In this document: piece after piece, positions 1 through 10,519 of the stretch
Position numbering within the stretch: position 1 is the first letter of the stretch
How the letters are laid out: every line of letters starts with the position of its first letter
Assembly: GCA_022457155.1 (NCBI GenBank)
Contig: JAJGOT010000216.1
Location: 273,501-337,500 of the forward strand
From: Cladopsammia gracilis
Taxonomy: Eukaryota > Cnidaria > Anthozoa > Scleractinia > Dendrophylliidae
Reading direction: 5' to 3'
DNA: 64,000 nucleotides
Made by a program: the position numbers and the translations under genes
Notes under the pieces: generated by a model
The model's input: only the letters and a program-made list of their open reading frames with translations
Databases searched by the model: none
Told to the model about the DNA's origin: nothing

Positions 1-46
1 GGCTCCAAGTAATGGGATCCTGCAAAAATTTAATTATAAAAGGTGC

Positions 47-62
47 TAACCCTAACCCTAAC
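47..62. repeat. short telomere-like (CCCTAA) run
   Basis: About two and a half copies of the CCTAA-type telomeric hexamer, followed by degenerate variants (ctaacctaatc) up to about position 100. It is too short to be a chromosome end and reads as an interstitial trace. Confidence 0.5.
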
Positions 63-495
63 CATAAATCTAACCTAATCGCAAATCTAGCTTAGATCTA
101 ATAATCGCTTGCCTAGCCCAATTTTATCCAATAATGATAGTTCGCGGATGACACCACTCTTATTTCTCAAGATACTAAGTCACTGAGAAATGGGATGAAC
201 ATAGTGAACTCATTTGGAGTACTGTCTGGTTTGCAACTAAACAAAAAGAAAACAAAGGCGCTGTGGATTGGTACTTCGAGAAAAAACAAGACAGAACCTT
301 TAGAATTTAAGTGTCCAAAAGATCCCATCAAATTTCTTGGAACCTACCTCTCACATGATGCAGTTGGTAACGACAAAAATAATTTTTATATCAAAATAAG
401 GAAAATGGAAACGAAGCTTAATATATGGCTGTCACGGGACCTAACGCTCTTTGGATGAACCTTCCTCGCAAAATCTCCAGGTTTGTCTCAGTTAA

Positions 496-904
496 GGCGG
501 GAGTTAACCTAAATTTGAATGAAATTTTAAGAGGTTTTAAGAAGAGATAGGAGTAAGAAAATGATTTTTGGAACACCAACAGACAGTCGATACCCACGCA
601 AGAGCACCCCAGGTTGCTAGTGGACTAACTTGGTATCCGTCTATTAATTATTAACTACAAATTCTAATTTTAAAACTTCACTAAATCTTCAACATTTCTT
701 ATTTCTCTAAATTTTACCAATCCTTTGAGAAAAACTATTTCCTCCCAAACATACCCAAAAATCACCCAACAATTTACAAAACACCCCATAACATAGGTTT
801 ATGTTTTAAGTATAGAGGTTTTGGATTGCTTGAAACGTGAACGAGATATTTCCATTAAAGCCATGTCAAGTGGCGGAAAAGTGGCGTTTAGGTTAAGTCC
901 CGCC
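496..904. mobile_element. TTAA-flanked non-autonomous DNA element
   Basis: A 409-bp insertion bounded by TTAA on both sides (492-495 and 905-908). Its ends are inverted repeats: left GGCGGGAGTTAACCTAAA, right the complement of GGCGGGACTTAACCTAAA, with one mismatch. It contains no coding capacity. Removing it with one TTAA joins the LINE reading frame as SQL-TYTASMLSVPE without a shift. A TTAA target is typical of piggyBac-type transposons, so it is probably a non-autonomous member of such a group. A related, one-ended copy lies near 45329-45590. Confidence 0.8.
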
Positions 905-1104
905 TTAACCTATACTGCTTCCATGCTTTCCGTCCCAGAAGCAGTAATTCAACAGACGCAAAAGAAACTATTTGCTTTTCTTTTGAAAAATAAAACAGAT
1001 AAGATCAACAGACAGGTTTTGTTCCGTCCGTTATCCAAGGGTGGTTTTAAGTTTCCCCTGCTTCAGGATTACCGTCAAAGCGCTACGTCTTAATTAGATA
1101 AGCA

Positions 1105-1475
1105 CCGGGGGGGGGGGGGGGGGGTACTATATATGAGCTATATAGGTATGTGCCGCTGTGAAGGGTATGGTTTTCAGGCAGTTTAGTCTGGGATAGGGTA
1201 TAGTTGTCAGAGATTTTTGGTCTAGAATAGGGTATCATTTTCCGCAAAACTGATCGGTTGCGTGAAGAATTTAGTCTAGACAGGGTTTACTGGCAAATGG
1301 CATTTAAAAATCGGTACGGCGGGCAGTACGGCAGGAGTCTAGGAAAGGGTAGGGATTTTCGGTGTTTGGTCTAGAATAGGGTTGAAAATGCAGCTAGAAT
1401 GGTCTAGTTTTTGTCTCAGAGTACCAGCGGCACACCCCCACCCAAAAATGTTACCCCCCCCCCCCCCCGGGGGGG
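1105..1475. mobile_element. G-run/C-run-ended element with 8-bp target duplication
   Basis: This 371-bp insertion begins with CC plus a long G run and ends with a long C run followed by G. It is flanked by the direct repeat GATAAGCA (1097-1104 and 1476-1483). The interior has several copies of a TCTAG-containing motif (gtctagaatagggt and variants). Eight-base target duplications are typical of hAT and P-type transposons. No transposase is present. It interrupts the LINE remnant, and deleting it plus one target copy rejoins LRLN-stop-ISRLL with KDHWMAIPN in one frame. Confidence 0.75.
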
Positions 1476-2560
1476 GATAAGCAGACTTTTAATCAACACT
1501 AAAGATCATTGGATGGCAATCCCCAATTACCACTTTGAAAAATGTGGCGGGCTCTTGTTTCTACTTAACTGTATTTACAGTGTCGAGAAACTAGACAGGA
1601 AAATCCCTCTATTTTACCGGGAACTCCTTGATTACTTTCAAGAACTGCGTAGGAACTCAGGGCTGTAGCCAGAAAGAAAATAAGGACTGAGGCAATATCT
1701 ATGGTTAAATTCCTCCCCTAACTATTTAGGGTCTTTATGATGACTATGTTTAAACAAAGTACTGGGATCAAACCTTATTTGACAAAAATTCCGCATTATA
1801 GCCCCGAAGGACATCTAGATCTAGAGATCTAGGTGATTTTATTTTGGGGGGAGGGGTGGGGGCTATTTAAATGCTACTTTGGGGCTCTAGATTCTTGTAT
1901 GTGGCTATTTAATGTGTTTGTTGGCGGTTTGTTTCTATATGACAACGCAGTTAGCTGTTAAATGCCAGTGCGATTCGCCTGTGCCCACTATAGCATCCCA
2001 TCGCTGTAGAACTTCGAGCGGCTCCAGAGGGATTTCGCTGTGGGCATAGGCTAATGCAAGGCCATTCAGCCTGTTAGAGCCCATCGATAAACGGCACCAC
2101 GTCTTCAACCTGTGCCTCGGTTTGCCTCATAATAACAGAGACATAAATATTGAAAACAAATCGGTTTATTGGAAGGCCTGGCGAGACAAGAATATTATTT
2201 CTATACAAGATTTGCTTAACGATCAAGGCAATTACCTTTCACCACAAGAACTCAATGACAAATAAAACATCAAAGCTAACTTTTTGCAATACTAACAGAT
2301 CATCTCAGCCATTCCCGCACTTCTCAAAAGCAGTGCATCAGTTCATAGAGACCTTGGGCATCTCAACTCAATGGTGAAAATCTTGATTCCCATTTAGCTA
2401 AAGATATCACTCTAAATTTAAAGAAAACCTCCTGCAAACAGTTTTGTAAACTGTTTGCAGAGAAAACCGTTGCTGAGAAGTTGCTGACGAGTGGATATAC
2501 CACACGCAAAACAATTATAAAATTTGGCGATATAACGTGGAGATGGAAGCTCAGCGAAAT

Positions 2561-3400
2561 TTTGCTACTTTAGCGGGATAGTGTCCCTTTAAGTGGAGCG
2601 TTCATTTTCGAGACCTTAATTATTTCACCCCAAATTCTGGATACCGTCCGAAAACATATAGCAACTAGGAAACAATAAACTTCTCTTTTCTGCACACTAT
2701 TTTTCAATCTCTTACAATGAAAAAGCCTTAAAAAATATTTCCAGTTCATTCTTGCTTTCGGTTCTCGACATCCGTAATTTTTTTGTATTACACAATCAGC
2801 CAACCTATTTTTAGAGACATCAACAATCGCGTTCAGTAATTTTCTTCATTTTGAAAATTTCCCCCCTCTCTCGCGTTAATTTACTTTATTCTAAAGAAAC
2901 TTTCCCTCCACTTCGCGTTGATTTAAGTCGCGTTAATTTCAAAGACCTTAATTTATAGGAGCGTTAATTTCCTCTACTAAATAAGGTATATTTGGTGGCA
3001 TTTCGGCAGGTTGGTATCCTGAGCGGGTGATAAACTAAACTGACTAGTGATGAGAAAGCTAATAACGTTCCGTTGCGTTTGTTGATTCCAAGTGGTTCTA
3101 ACCGGTCTTTGCTTTGTCTGTGATGCTATAAGGTATGCTTCACGCGCTTTTCGTACATAATCTCTGTTATTACGTATTAATTCCAGCGGTATAAGTTAAT
3201 TGCATATCCTTAGTAGAGTGTCCCTATGGAGAGATTAAAGTGTTTTGATATTGGAGTAGGGCAGCTGAGATGATGCGGATTCTCCACGGAGCGGCGATAC
3301 TCACCAAGCTTCCGTTTCTCCGGTGTATTGACACAGTATAGCATTTTTTACTTTGAATCACTGGATTTTTAGAATTACATGTTATGCGGTGATTATAGAT
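2561..3400. other. non-coding stretch, no gene seen
   Basis: No supported coding sequence. Around 2825-2980 the phrase gcgttaattt recurs four to five times in degenerate form, which suggests an old low-copy repeat. Reading frames here are short and carry no recognisable motif. Confidence 0.4.
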
Positions 3401-3403
3401 GTA

Positions 3404-3545
3404 ATCTATCAAACACGAGAAACAGTGTTTCATCAGATATTCAAACACCGCGAAGTGGGTTGAAAAACTAGGCGTAGCCGAGTTTTTTTTTTTTACCCAC
3501 TTCAAGGCTTGGGTACCTGATGAAACACTCTTTCGAGTGTTTGTT
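3404..3545. mobile_element. palindromic MITE-like hairpin
   Basis: The two arms are inverted copies: cgagaaacagtgtttcatca on the left and the complement of tgatgaaacactctttcg on the right, with AAGTGGGTT/AACCCACTTC as an inner pair around a T run. The whole block could fold into one long hairpin. No coding capacity. Confidence 0.6.
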
Positions 3546-3620
3546 ATAGCTTCTCAAACTGATTGTTAAATGCGAAGAAAACGAAGGAATAGATAAAATC
3601 GCCAAAATCTATGCAAATTA

Positions 3621-3815
3621 AGGGCCTGTTCACATGGAGGTGGGGGACCCCGGGAAGGTGAGGTACCCCGCCTCAGTGGGGTAACCAATCTCTCCATAAA
3701 ATCTCTCTTTTTTTTATCGTGTTCACGTGAGAACTGGGATACCTTACCGAGGCGGGTTGCCCGGTCAGCCAGGCCGGATTAGCTGGGGTAAGTTTTCTCC
3801 ATGTGAACGCTGAAG
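3621..3815. mobile_element. short MITE with TTCACATGGAG ends
   Basis: The left end, ggcctgttcacatggag, and the right end, ctccatgtgaacgc, are inverted copies over about 11 bases. The interior is CG-rich (accccg, ggcgggttgcccgg). The outer right end is decayed, so the target duplication cannot be read. No gene inside. Confidence 0.5.
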
Positions 3816-3821
3816 GTGGGC

Positions 3822-4235
3822 AAACGCTGCTTCACTTGCCCATTCATACAAGAAGGTCAAAATGAATACACTTTCTCTGTTACAAAGGAAGAACGACATC
3901 AATGACACTTTAAATTGTAAATCTAAAAACTTAATCTACTTAATTGAATGTAAGAAATGCACAAAACAGTACATTGGGGAAACCAAACGCCAACTAAATG
4001 AACGCTTTGGGGAACATTGCCGCTCCATCCGCAATCACCACCATCTTATCAATCCTTCAACTGTTTCAATACATTTTAACCAACCTGGCCAATCTATCAC
4101 CGACATCCACCTTGGAACTCATCCACAACAATCGCGACTCAGTCAGAAAGGCACACGAGGCCCATCTTATAGATGAATCGATGACACTTGATCCTCATGG
4201 TATAAATAGACCAATCATTTTCTGTTATTATGTTA
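3822..4235 (+). pseudogene. Penelope-like element GIY-YIG endonuclease remnant
   Basis: Translation across frames gives a CFTCPFIQEG cysteine block (about 3828-3862), then after a frameshift KSKNLIYLIECKKCTKQYIG, ETKRQLNERFGEH and HFNQPGQSITD (3920-4105), then in the next frame LELIHNNRDSVRKAHEAHLI and TLDPHGINR (4115-4210). The LIY...KQYIGET...R..EH layout is the GIY-YIG nuclease domain found at the C-terminus of Penelope-like retroelements, here with its usual preceding Cys motif and following LE.I...D...R..RE-type tail. At least two frameshifts make it non-functional. No reverse transcriptase portion was found upstream. Confidence 0.8.
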
Positions 4236-4909
4236 TGTCATATTTCAAAAGTTTTATATGTAACGGTCCTTTTATATCTGTATTCATTTTTGGTTTTTAG
4301 TCCCCTTAGAAGGTTTGTCTTACAAACCGAAATATCGGGCAAATATATTCTACTGTTTTTTTTTTAATTTCACTTCTGTCTCAATCTCTTCACCTTGCCG
4401 TAAGATTCAGTTTGCGTTTTCACCTAAAACCCGCCTAGCTGGGGTGATGTTCCATCCACCATCTTTGTCTGTGTTGGTGCTTAGCGACCACGCGATAGCA
4501 TTTAGAAATCTCATCCCCAGCGCACCGGGGCTCTAAAACATTGTATGTGAAGGCTACAATCTCGGACGGAATAAAAAACGAAATAACACCTCCCCTCCCC
4601 CCGATTCAAAGATGGAATCGCGCGAAAACCAAAACGCGCCATTTTCCCATCACTGAACTGGGGGGGGGGGGGTGGTAATTTTTCATTTGAAATGTCCAAG
4701 ATTGTAGCTTTTTTTGACTACCACCTCCATCTGAATAGGCCCAAAGATAGGATATCAAAACCTCCTTCACGGTAGTGATTTCCTTTGTTTGTGTTATTGT
4801 CATGAATTATTAATGAGTTTGAGAAGCAACTTTCTTTGTTGTAGCTGGAAAATAAATAATAAATGTTGAAACTTGTTCCATTTGGATAGTGGTCCAAATT
4901 TCAAGGAAA
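4236..4909. other. non-coding stretch
   Basis: No gene is supported. Contains a G run at about 4660-4672 and a CG-rich block near 4425-4535 (cgcctagctggggtgatg ... ctcatccccagcgcacc) that resembles the interior of the MITE at 3621-3815. Confidence 0.35.
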
Positions 4910-5006
4910 CGAATACAGCCACTGATCGAGTACAGCCACTAGTCGAATACAGCCACTGGTCGAATACAGCCACTGATCGAATACAGCCACTGGTCGAATA
5001 CAGCCA
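4910..5006. repeat. 17-bp tandem repeat
   Basis: Nearly six copies of the 17-base unit CGAATACAGCCACTGGT, with substitutions (gat/agt/ggt endings), starting at 4910, 4927, 4944, 4961, 4978 and 4995 (partial). Confidence 0.85.
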
Positions 5007-5468
5007 GACGACATTTCATCATCTTTCGTGACAAAGTATTCTAAGATTTGTGGAGTATTTTGGCAGCTTTGTCCAGGGTCATTTTGTGAGAAGCGGGGAG
5101 GGGAGAGGGGGGGACAAGACAGTCGGAGCGAGGTTAAATGCACCTCGAGAGTACTCCGGATTTAAAATAACGAGGAGGTGAATTTATTTTTTTGTTAATG
5201 TGGCGGGGAGGTGCGAAAAAAACATGGTGGGTTTCAAATTCAAATTTCGTTATTTTATGGGGGGCACGAAAGTTTTGACAAGAAATTCTGACGTTTTTAA
5301 ATATTCCATTCACGTTCTATTCAACTGCGTCTTCATGAATGCTATTTTGCTGTATCGCTTGATTTTCGTTATTAACTATCATTTTTAAAAAAATAATCCC
5401 TTCAGGGTTCAAAAATTCACAATGGGATTTTTGGCGATTCAACTTTGATTCAGAGAATTTTTTTTTTT

Positions 5469-5499
<31 letters not shown>

Positions 5500-6509
5500 T
5501 TTCGCGTCAAGCCCTAGAGATTTTCCTGGATTTCCATCTATGTCCCCCTTCCATCCGCCCCTTTGGGGTTGGCCGGGGTCTCAGATAGAGTATCAGGAGT
5601 CGATTGACTCCCAGTCATACGCATGGCTGTTATTTATTTATTTTTGTTGTTCTACGTCTTTCCCGGCGACTGAATCAATAGATAACAGAAACTGGCTTAA
5701 TCCAGACATCTGAAAATCTGCGTATGAAATGAGGTATCAATAATGCAGTTAGAGTTTTTATTTAATGGGTGTAGGCTCGTTTGGGACCAAGCGATCTATC
5801 CGCCGGTTAAGGAGGTACATTATATCATTATATCACAAAGGTTTCCTTTAGAAGAGGTTGATGTATTGCATTTAGAGTCTTCATAAATGAAGTCAAAGTT
5901 CGAATGTATTCTGATTGAGGTATCACTAAATAAAACATATTTTGACCATCAAACAGTGTGAATCTTTGACAAGAAATTAACAATGAGTTCCATTAGTGAA
6001 TGAACTGAAATTACAATGTCAGATCAAGGGAAGGAAGGAACCTTATTTTAAGTCTCTTACATTTTCACTTCTCCCCCCTCTTATTCTCTTCCTTCTCTCC
6101 CTCCCCCCCTTGTTCATTTCCTCTCCTCCCCCCGCCCTTACGACCCTACGATAGAGTCTGGGTCCGCCACTGGACGACTTCTCTTTTTCAGTTCACAGTG
6201 TGGTCCCTTAAATCTTATTCTGTATTATGTTTTTCTCTGATAAAAAAAAATTGGCAAAATCAGAAGTATTTGATATTCGAGTCGTGGAACGATGCTCAGA
6301 ATGCTGGAAGACGAACTTTGAAAAGTTAATCTCAACTCGCTGCTTTTGAATCTGAAGTGAATTTTGATTCACTGTCATATCTTCACTTCCCTGAGTCAGT
6401 TTCAAAAAAAAAAAAGTCAATGGCGGCAAATATTGTACTTCTAGGACAAGAAGAAGTCACGTTATTTATAGAGATTCAGATGGGAATATGATTCATCTTC
6501 AATAACTAT
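5007..6509. other. non-coding stretch downstream of the kinase gene
   Basis: No coding sequence is supported. Holds a T run followed by a long G run (5459-5500) and low-complexity C/T tracts (6060-6135). The 3' untranslated part of the minus-strand kinase must lie in the upper part, but no canonical AATAAA was seen on the minus strand in the 300 bases after its stop codon. Confidence 0.35.
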
Positions 6510-9500
6510 TTAGACGTCTTGGATCCAAGGATGATCCATTGCTTCAGTCAGAGTGATTCTTTCGCTCACTTGCGACGTCAACATTTTACTTATAAGGTCC
6601 TTTATCTAAAAAAGGAAGAACATTTGAAACAATCAATCATTTTTGTACACTAAGAACTGTATTTCGTGAGCAAAACGACGCCAGATAATTTACCATCGCC
6701 GTTGCTATGACGCCGGGGGGACTTCCATATAAAAATGAAGGGGGTGCTCGTCGTACCTTTTAGGGGTCAAAATTTATAGATTGGTACCGCTAAGGGTGCT
6801 GAAATCTAAAATTACCACCGTTAGAATTATCGCGGTACCTCTTCGGTCATTTAGCCGAAAAAATATGACAGAAACTTTTAGCTTGGTACCTCTTAGCGAT
6901 AAAAATCCTTTTGAGCCACGCCCATCCAACGAGATTCTGGTACCCTTCAGGGCACCTTTCGAAAATTTTCAACGAGCATCCCCGTCATTTTTATAAGGCA
7001 GTCCCATCTGGACTCTGACGTCGTTTTGTCTGAGAGGAACGTATTAACGTCATGACTGAATAGAAAGTTGTCGTTTTCCTTCATTTATGGGGAGTGATAT
7101 CAGTGACATTCTCCAGTTTCAGTAAAGCAAAACAACCAAGAATATTACTATTTCCCCTTGGATGGGGCTTATCATGGCTTTCATGTCCATCGTGAGGTTA
7201 ACTCCAGCATAATAACGATTCAGCAGTACTGATTTATACACTTGTGTGAGGAACGATTCTTGCCTAGGAAACAACACGACCGGACGCTCGAACCACAGGC
7301 TATGCAACGACATGTATCATAAGTACCACTCCCTAAGGCGGACCATTTTAGTTTTGAGGGAGATGTTAATTGGCAATTACCAAAATTAAATCCTGCACAA
7401 CTTTTGCAGAAGAAAACATAGCGTACATAGTGAAACGATATAAAAAAACGTGGTAGCCAAGTAAAAGAAAATTAATGCACAAGCAGTTTAGTTGCGAAAA
7501 ACAATGCGTGCTAAAAGAAATTGTTCAACCCTCCCCCACACCCTTATAAATAAAATGGTCCGTTCCTATTATAAACCATTAGACCACACGCCTCAAGTTA
7601 TAGGTGCTGGGACAGGGGACGCGACCTGGTACCACATACAGCGAGTGTAGACGTATTTTTTCCAACGCAAAAAGGCAACAGGATAACTCTACAAGTAGGC
7701 CAGATTTTTTACACATGTTTTTCTCAAACAGTCATTTGATATGAACCGACAGAAGGTTAGTCCCACGAACCATATACTTTTAAGTTATTCGCAATGCTCT
7801 TTGCTTTCATGCTCTTTGCAAGTTATCAAGTTAGATTTAATTTAGATTTAGATACCTGAGGGGAGAGGGTGACAGCTGTAGTGGGATATTTAAGTTTACC
7901 AGATGTTGTTTGTTCTAAAAGATGTTTCGGATCGGAGTCATCAAATGGAAAGCGGCCACAAACCATAGTGTAAAGAACGACACCAAGACTCCACACATCG
8001 CTAGCCATTCCATCATACGGGATACCTGTAACACAACAAACAATTGCAACAGAAATATGTTAGATCAGTTCTGCCAAAAAGATATACATGTAAGGCAACA
8101 AACATGGCAATTAAACCGCAAAACAGTCAGTTTTTTTATTTAAAGCTTGAGGAGGAAGTGCGAAGTCCCGATACTAGCCATTCGCACGCCCATCTTTGTC
8201 TCCGCCTTCGCTTCGCTCGCAGTCTAGCAAAAATACCGATTACCCCGCAGTCAGATATGGCAACAGTTCAACCAGTTCTGCCAAACGTGCAGGTTTTTAT
8301 AAAACATTTTGTGTTGTAGAAAATGGGCATAAAAAAATTGGGGGTATCCTTGACTGAGAAATAGTGTTATATATGAAATGTAACTTAAATTAAATATGTG
8401 TACGACACAGTCAAGGAAAAAGGACCACGTGCATACACGTGTCCACAGTGTCGGCGTGTTGGCGTAATATGAGCACCTTGAAGTATCTCTGGTGCTACGT
8501 AAGCGTATGAACCACAGAAGGTTCTACTTCGCGTTCGCTGATCCTCAGTGGTTCCTATATAACGTGCAAAGCCAAAGTCGGTGACAATGGGCTGGTTATC
8601 TTCAGAAAGTAGAATATTTTCAAGCTTGAGGTCTCTGTGGGTCACTCCTAGGGGAAAGGTAAAGTAAAGTAAATAAATAAATAAATATAGCGCCTATCCA
8701 CATTCGGTACTGTGCGCTTTAAAATATAAAAAAATATGGGAAAATGGATAATGCATTCGCACCCACTGACCATCTTGCGATACCAGTGCAATGCTCTATC
8801 CACTGAGCTATCAAACCACATGAATAGATGGTCAATTGCGAGTTCGTAATATACACGATGATAGTGAATATATATGAATGTGAATATATATGAAAATCAT
8901 ATATTTGAACTGCGGATCATATATTTGAACTGCGAGGATCATAAATTTCACTCATGTTTATCCGCAGTTAAAATATATATGATTTTCATATAGTTTTAAT
9001 CACATCGCCGGTATATTACTTGATAGCTCAGTGGATAGAACATTGCACTGGTATCGCAAGGTCATAGGTTCGAATCTCGTTCAAACCCGAATTTTTTCAG
9101 CAAATTTCACTCAAGTCTTTGAATGTCAGTGCAAGCCACTGCAAGAGTTCAAACTCTGCTTTGGTTTCATCTTTACTTCTCAAACGCTTTCGAAGGAACT
9201 CATGCAGTAGAATCGATGTAATTTCAAAATTTTACTCTCTTCTGACCGCGCTCTCATCAACTCTATTGCAGTTTCGAAGTGTTTGAACTTTTAGTCCTTT
9301 CTCTCTTCCTATCTGCCCACTTTTAATAATTATTTTAGAATCAGTTTAACACTTACCCTTTCTGTGGCAGTGGAGTACACCATCTACAATGGATTTGAAC
9401 ATAACTCTAGCCTCGTCTTCTGGCAGTTTGATGCGTCTTTGTAACAAAGTAAGAAGATCTCCCTTAGGTGCAAGCTCCATGATAATAAAGAACTGATGCC

Positions 9501-10444
9501 TTCCGTCTATAAGATCATACACGCGAATCACATTCCTGTGGTTCAACCATTTCAGAATTTCAATTTCCCTCTTCAAGAATCTGTCATTTTTTCCTGTGCC
9601 ACTCTTAAAAAGATAATTATAAAGGAAAGTCATTTATGAAATTTCTTTTCGAGTGTTCAACTCGATATGAGTGAGCGCAGCGAACGAGTTATCGAGTTGA
9701 ACAAGAGAGGAGAAATTTCATATATCCAAGCAGTCGTATTATTTTTCATCATATAAACGACACCAAGATGTCCGAGGAAGATCCGAAGATGTTTCGATTG
9801 TAAAGCAACACCTTTTGGCTTGTTTGAAATTTAATAAGGCAAACATTATATGGTAACTAACGTAAAGATGTCGATGTCTTCTCTCTTCACAGTGAAGATT
9901 AAATTGATATGATTTTTCCGCGGTGGGAGAAATCTCTGTATTTCACTAAAGTTTACCCAATAAAGTGTGTTACGATTTGCAAAGATGTTGCAGACGTTTC
10001 GATTGGTCATTATAGATTATTGTATTGGTTACAAAAATCTTTATATTCATAACATTATAGTTGTTGCAAAAATATGGTTGCAAAGCTGCATTACAGCTCC
10101 GCGAATCTGGGAAAACTGATTTCACGAACTACCGTCACATGCTTCATACTGCAGTTATTGTTTACCTCAATTTTGTTGACAATTTTGACAGCAACATCTT
10201 TCTGATTGTTGATAGAGAAAGCCCTTTTCACATCAGCGTATGTCCCCTGGCCTATTTTGTCGCCGATTTCATACCCGTGGATTTTTAACAGTGCGTCTTG
10301 ATCTAGTTCACCCTGAGTTTCATCTTGCCTTTTGTCAACAGATCCCCAATAGTCACCGAAAAAGGATATACATTTAGTGATGATGTAAATGATAGGAACC
10401 ACAATACAACCAATCAGAAAAGAGAACACTGCAAACCCAAACAT
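6510..10444 (-). CDS. TSSK-like serine/threonine protein kinase with N-terminal hydrophobic segment
   Basis: Five exons on the minus strand: 10444-10166, 9603-9357, 8647-8477, 8025-7856 and 6605-6510. All introns are GT-AG and the phases (0,1,1,0) close to a 320-residue protein. The kinase domain spans about residues 58-315. It has the glycine loop IGQGTY (64-69), VAVK lysine 87, REIEIL helix C (Glu 106), HRDLKLEN with catalytic Asp 181, DFG at 199-201, APEILQGIPYDG, and SDVWSLGVVLYTMVCG; it ends DHPWIQDV-stop. The activation segment and the IPY.....D.WSLG and FPFDDS signatures match the testis-specific kinase (TSSK) group of the CaMK-like kinases, which act in sperm development in animals. 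Length is near that of TSSKs. Oddity: residues 2-29 form a hydrophobic stretch with no charged residue except Lys 24, absent from the TSSKs I know. An in-frame TAG stands two codons before the ATG, so this start is the first possible. All catalytic residues are intact. The subfamily member is not assigned. Confidence 0.9.
6713..7003. mobile_element. MITE in kinase intron 4
   Basis: Inverted ends: ccatataaaaatgaaggggg then tgctcgtcg on the left, and cgagcatccccgtcattttt on the right. The interior repeats the word GGTACC five times with variations. A related sequence (ataaaaatgatggggtgctcgtcg) occurs near 18788, so this is a dispersed family. No coding capacity. Confidence 0.6.
7335..7573. mobile_element. 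MITE with GGACCATTTTA ends
   Basis: The left end, ggcggaccattttagttttg, is matched in inverted form by aaaatggtccgttcct on the right; inner bases are non-coding. Lies in kinase intron 4. Ends are imperfect and no target duplication was read. Confidence 0.45.
8660..9110. mobile_element. pair of inverted tRNA-derived SINE modules
   Basis: Two tRNA-like heads point away from each other within kinase intron 2. The plus copy (9019-9088) has the A box TAGCTCAGTGG and the B box GGTTCGAATCT. The minus copy (8818 down to about 8745) has TAGCTCAGTGG and a decayed B box. Between them, the AT-rich region (tatatgattttcatat) and the block CCGCAGTT are also inverted copies. Acceptor stems do not close as in a real tRNA, so these are SINE or SINE-derived modules and not tRNA genes. 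A (TAAA)n tract sits at 8667-8687. Confidence 0.65.
9633..9724. repeat. perfect-arm hairpin beside kinase exon 2
   Basis: The left arm, atgaaatttcttttcgagtg ttcaactcgata, mirrors the right arm, tatcgagttgaac...gagaaatttcat. The loop holds gagtgagcgcagcgaacgag. It starts 30 bases upstream (in gene sense) of the exon 2 acceptor, so it occupies the region where the branch point would lie. Confidence 0.6.
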
Positions 10445-10493
10445 GTCCTATGAGTTTTGCGCGCAATCGGCCGTGCATTCTGCTAAACGTCTT

Positions 10494-10519
10494 TGACGTC
10501 ATTTATGGCTGTGACGTAA
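10494..10519. promoter_or_regulatory. CRE-like pair upstream of the kinase start
   Basis: A full palindromic TGACGTCA (10494-10501) and a half-type TGACGTAA (10512-10519) lie 50-75 bases upstream of the kinase ATG. TGACGTCA is the cAMP-response element bound by CREB/CREM/ATF factors. Spacing fits a proximal promoter, but function is inferred from the motif alone. Confidence 0.45.

Larger units (their letters stand above)
184..2560 (+). pseudogene. decayed LINE ORF2 (reverse transcriptase C-terminal half)
   Basis: Conceptual translation in shifting frames gives blocks typical of the C-terminal half of an L1-like LINE ORF2: SGLQLNKKKTKALWIG and PIKFLGTYLSHD (195-458), YTASMLSVPEAVI and KINRQVLFRPLSKGGF (905-1075), KDHWMAIPNYHFEKCGGLLF (1505-1560), then SVYWKAWRDKN and LLNDQGNYLSPQEL (about 2160-2265) and a lysine/cysteine-rich stretch to about 2560. 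Frameshifts and in-frame stops (for example TGA after LTLFG, TAA after LND.K) show that it is dead. Two later insertions, at 496-904 and 1105-1475, split it. The 5' half with the catalytic FADD box is not in the window, so the copy is either 5'-truncated or begins to the left. Assignment to an L1-like clade rests on motif recall only. Confidence 0.8.

Noticed and set aside
47..100. Possible chromosome end from CCCTAA repeats
   Set aside because: Fewer than three perfect units, degenerating at once, followed by ordinary LINE sequence.
7922..8319. Plus-strand frames overlapping the kinase exons
   Set aside because: Antisense shadows of kinase exon 4 and adjacent intron sequence.
9019..9088. 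Functional tRNA gene
   Set aside because: A and B boxes are present but the acceptor stem does not close and a mirror-image decayed copy lies nearby; a SINE module fits better.
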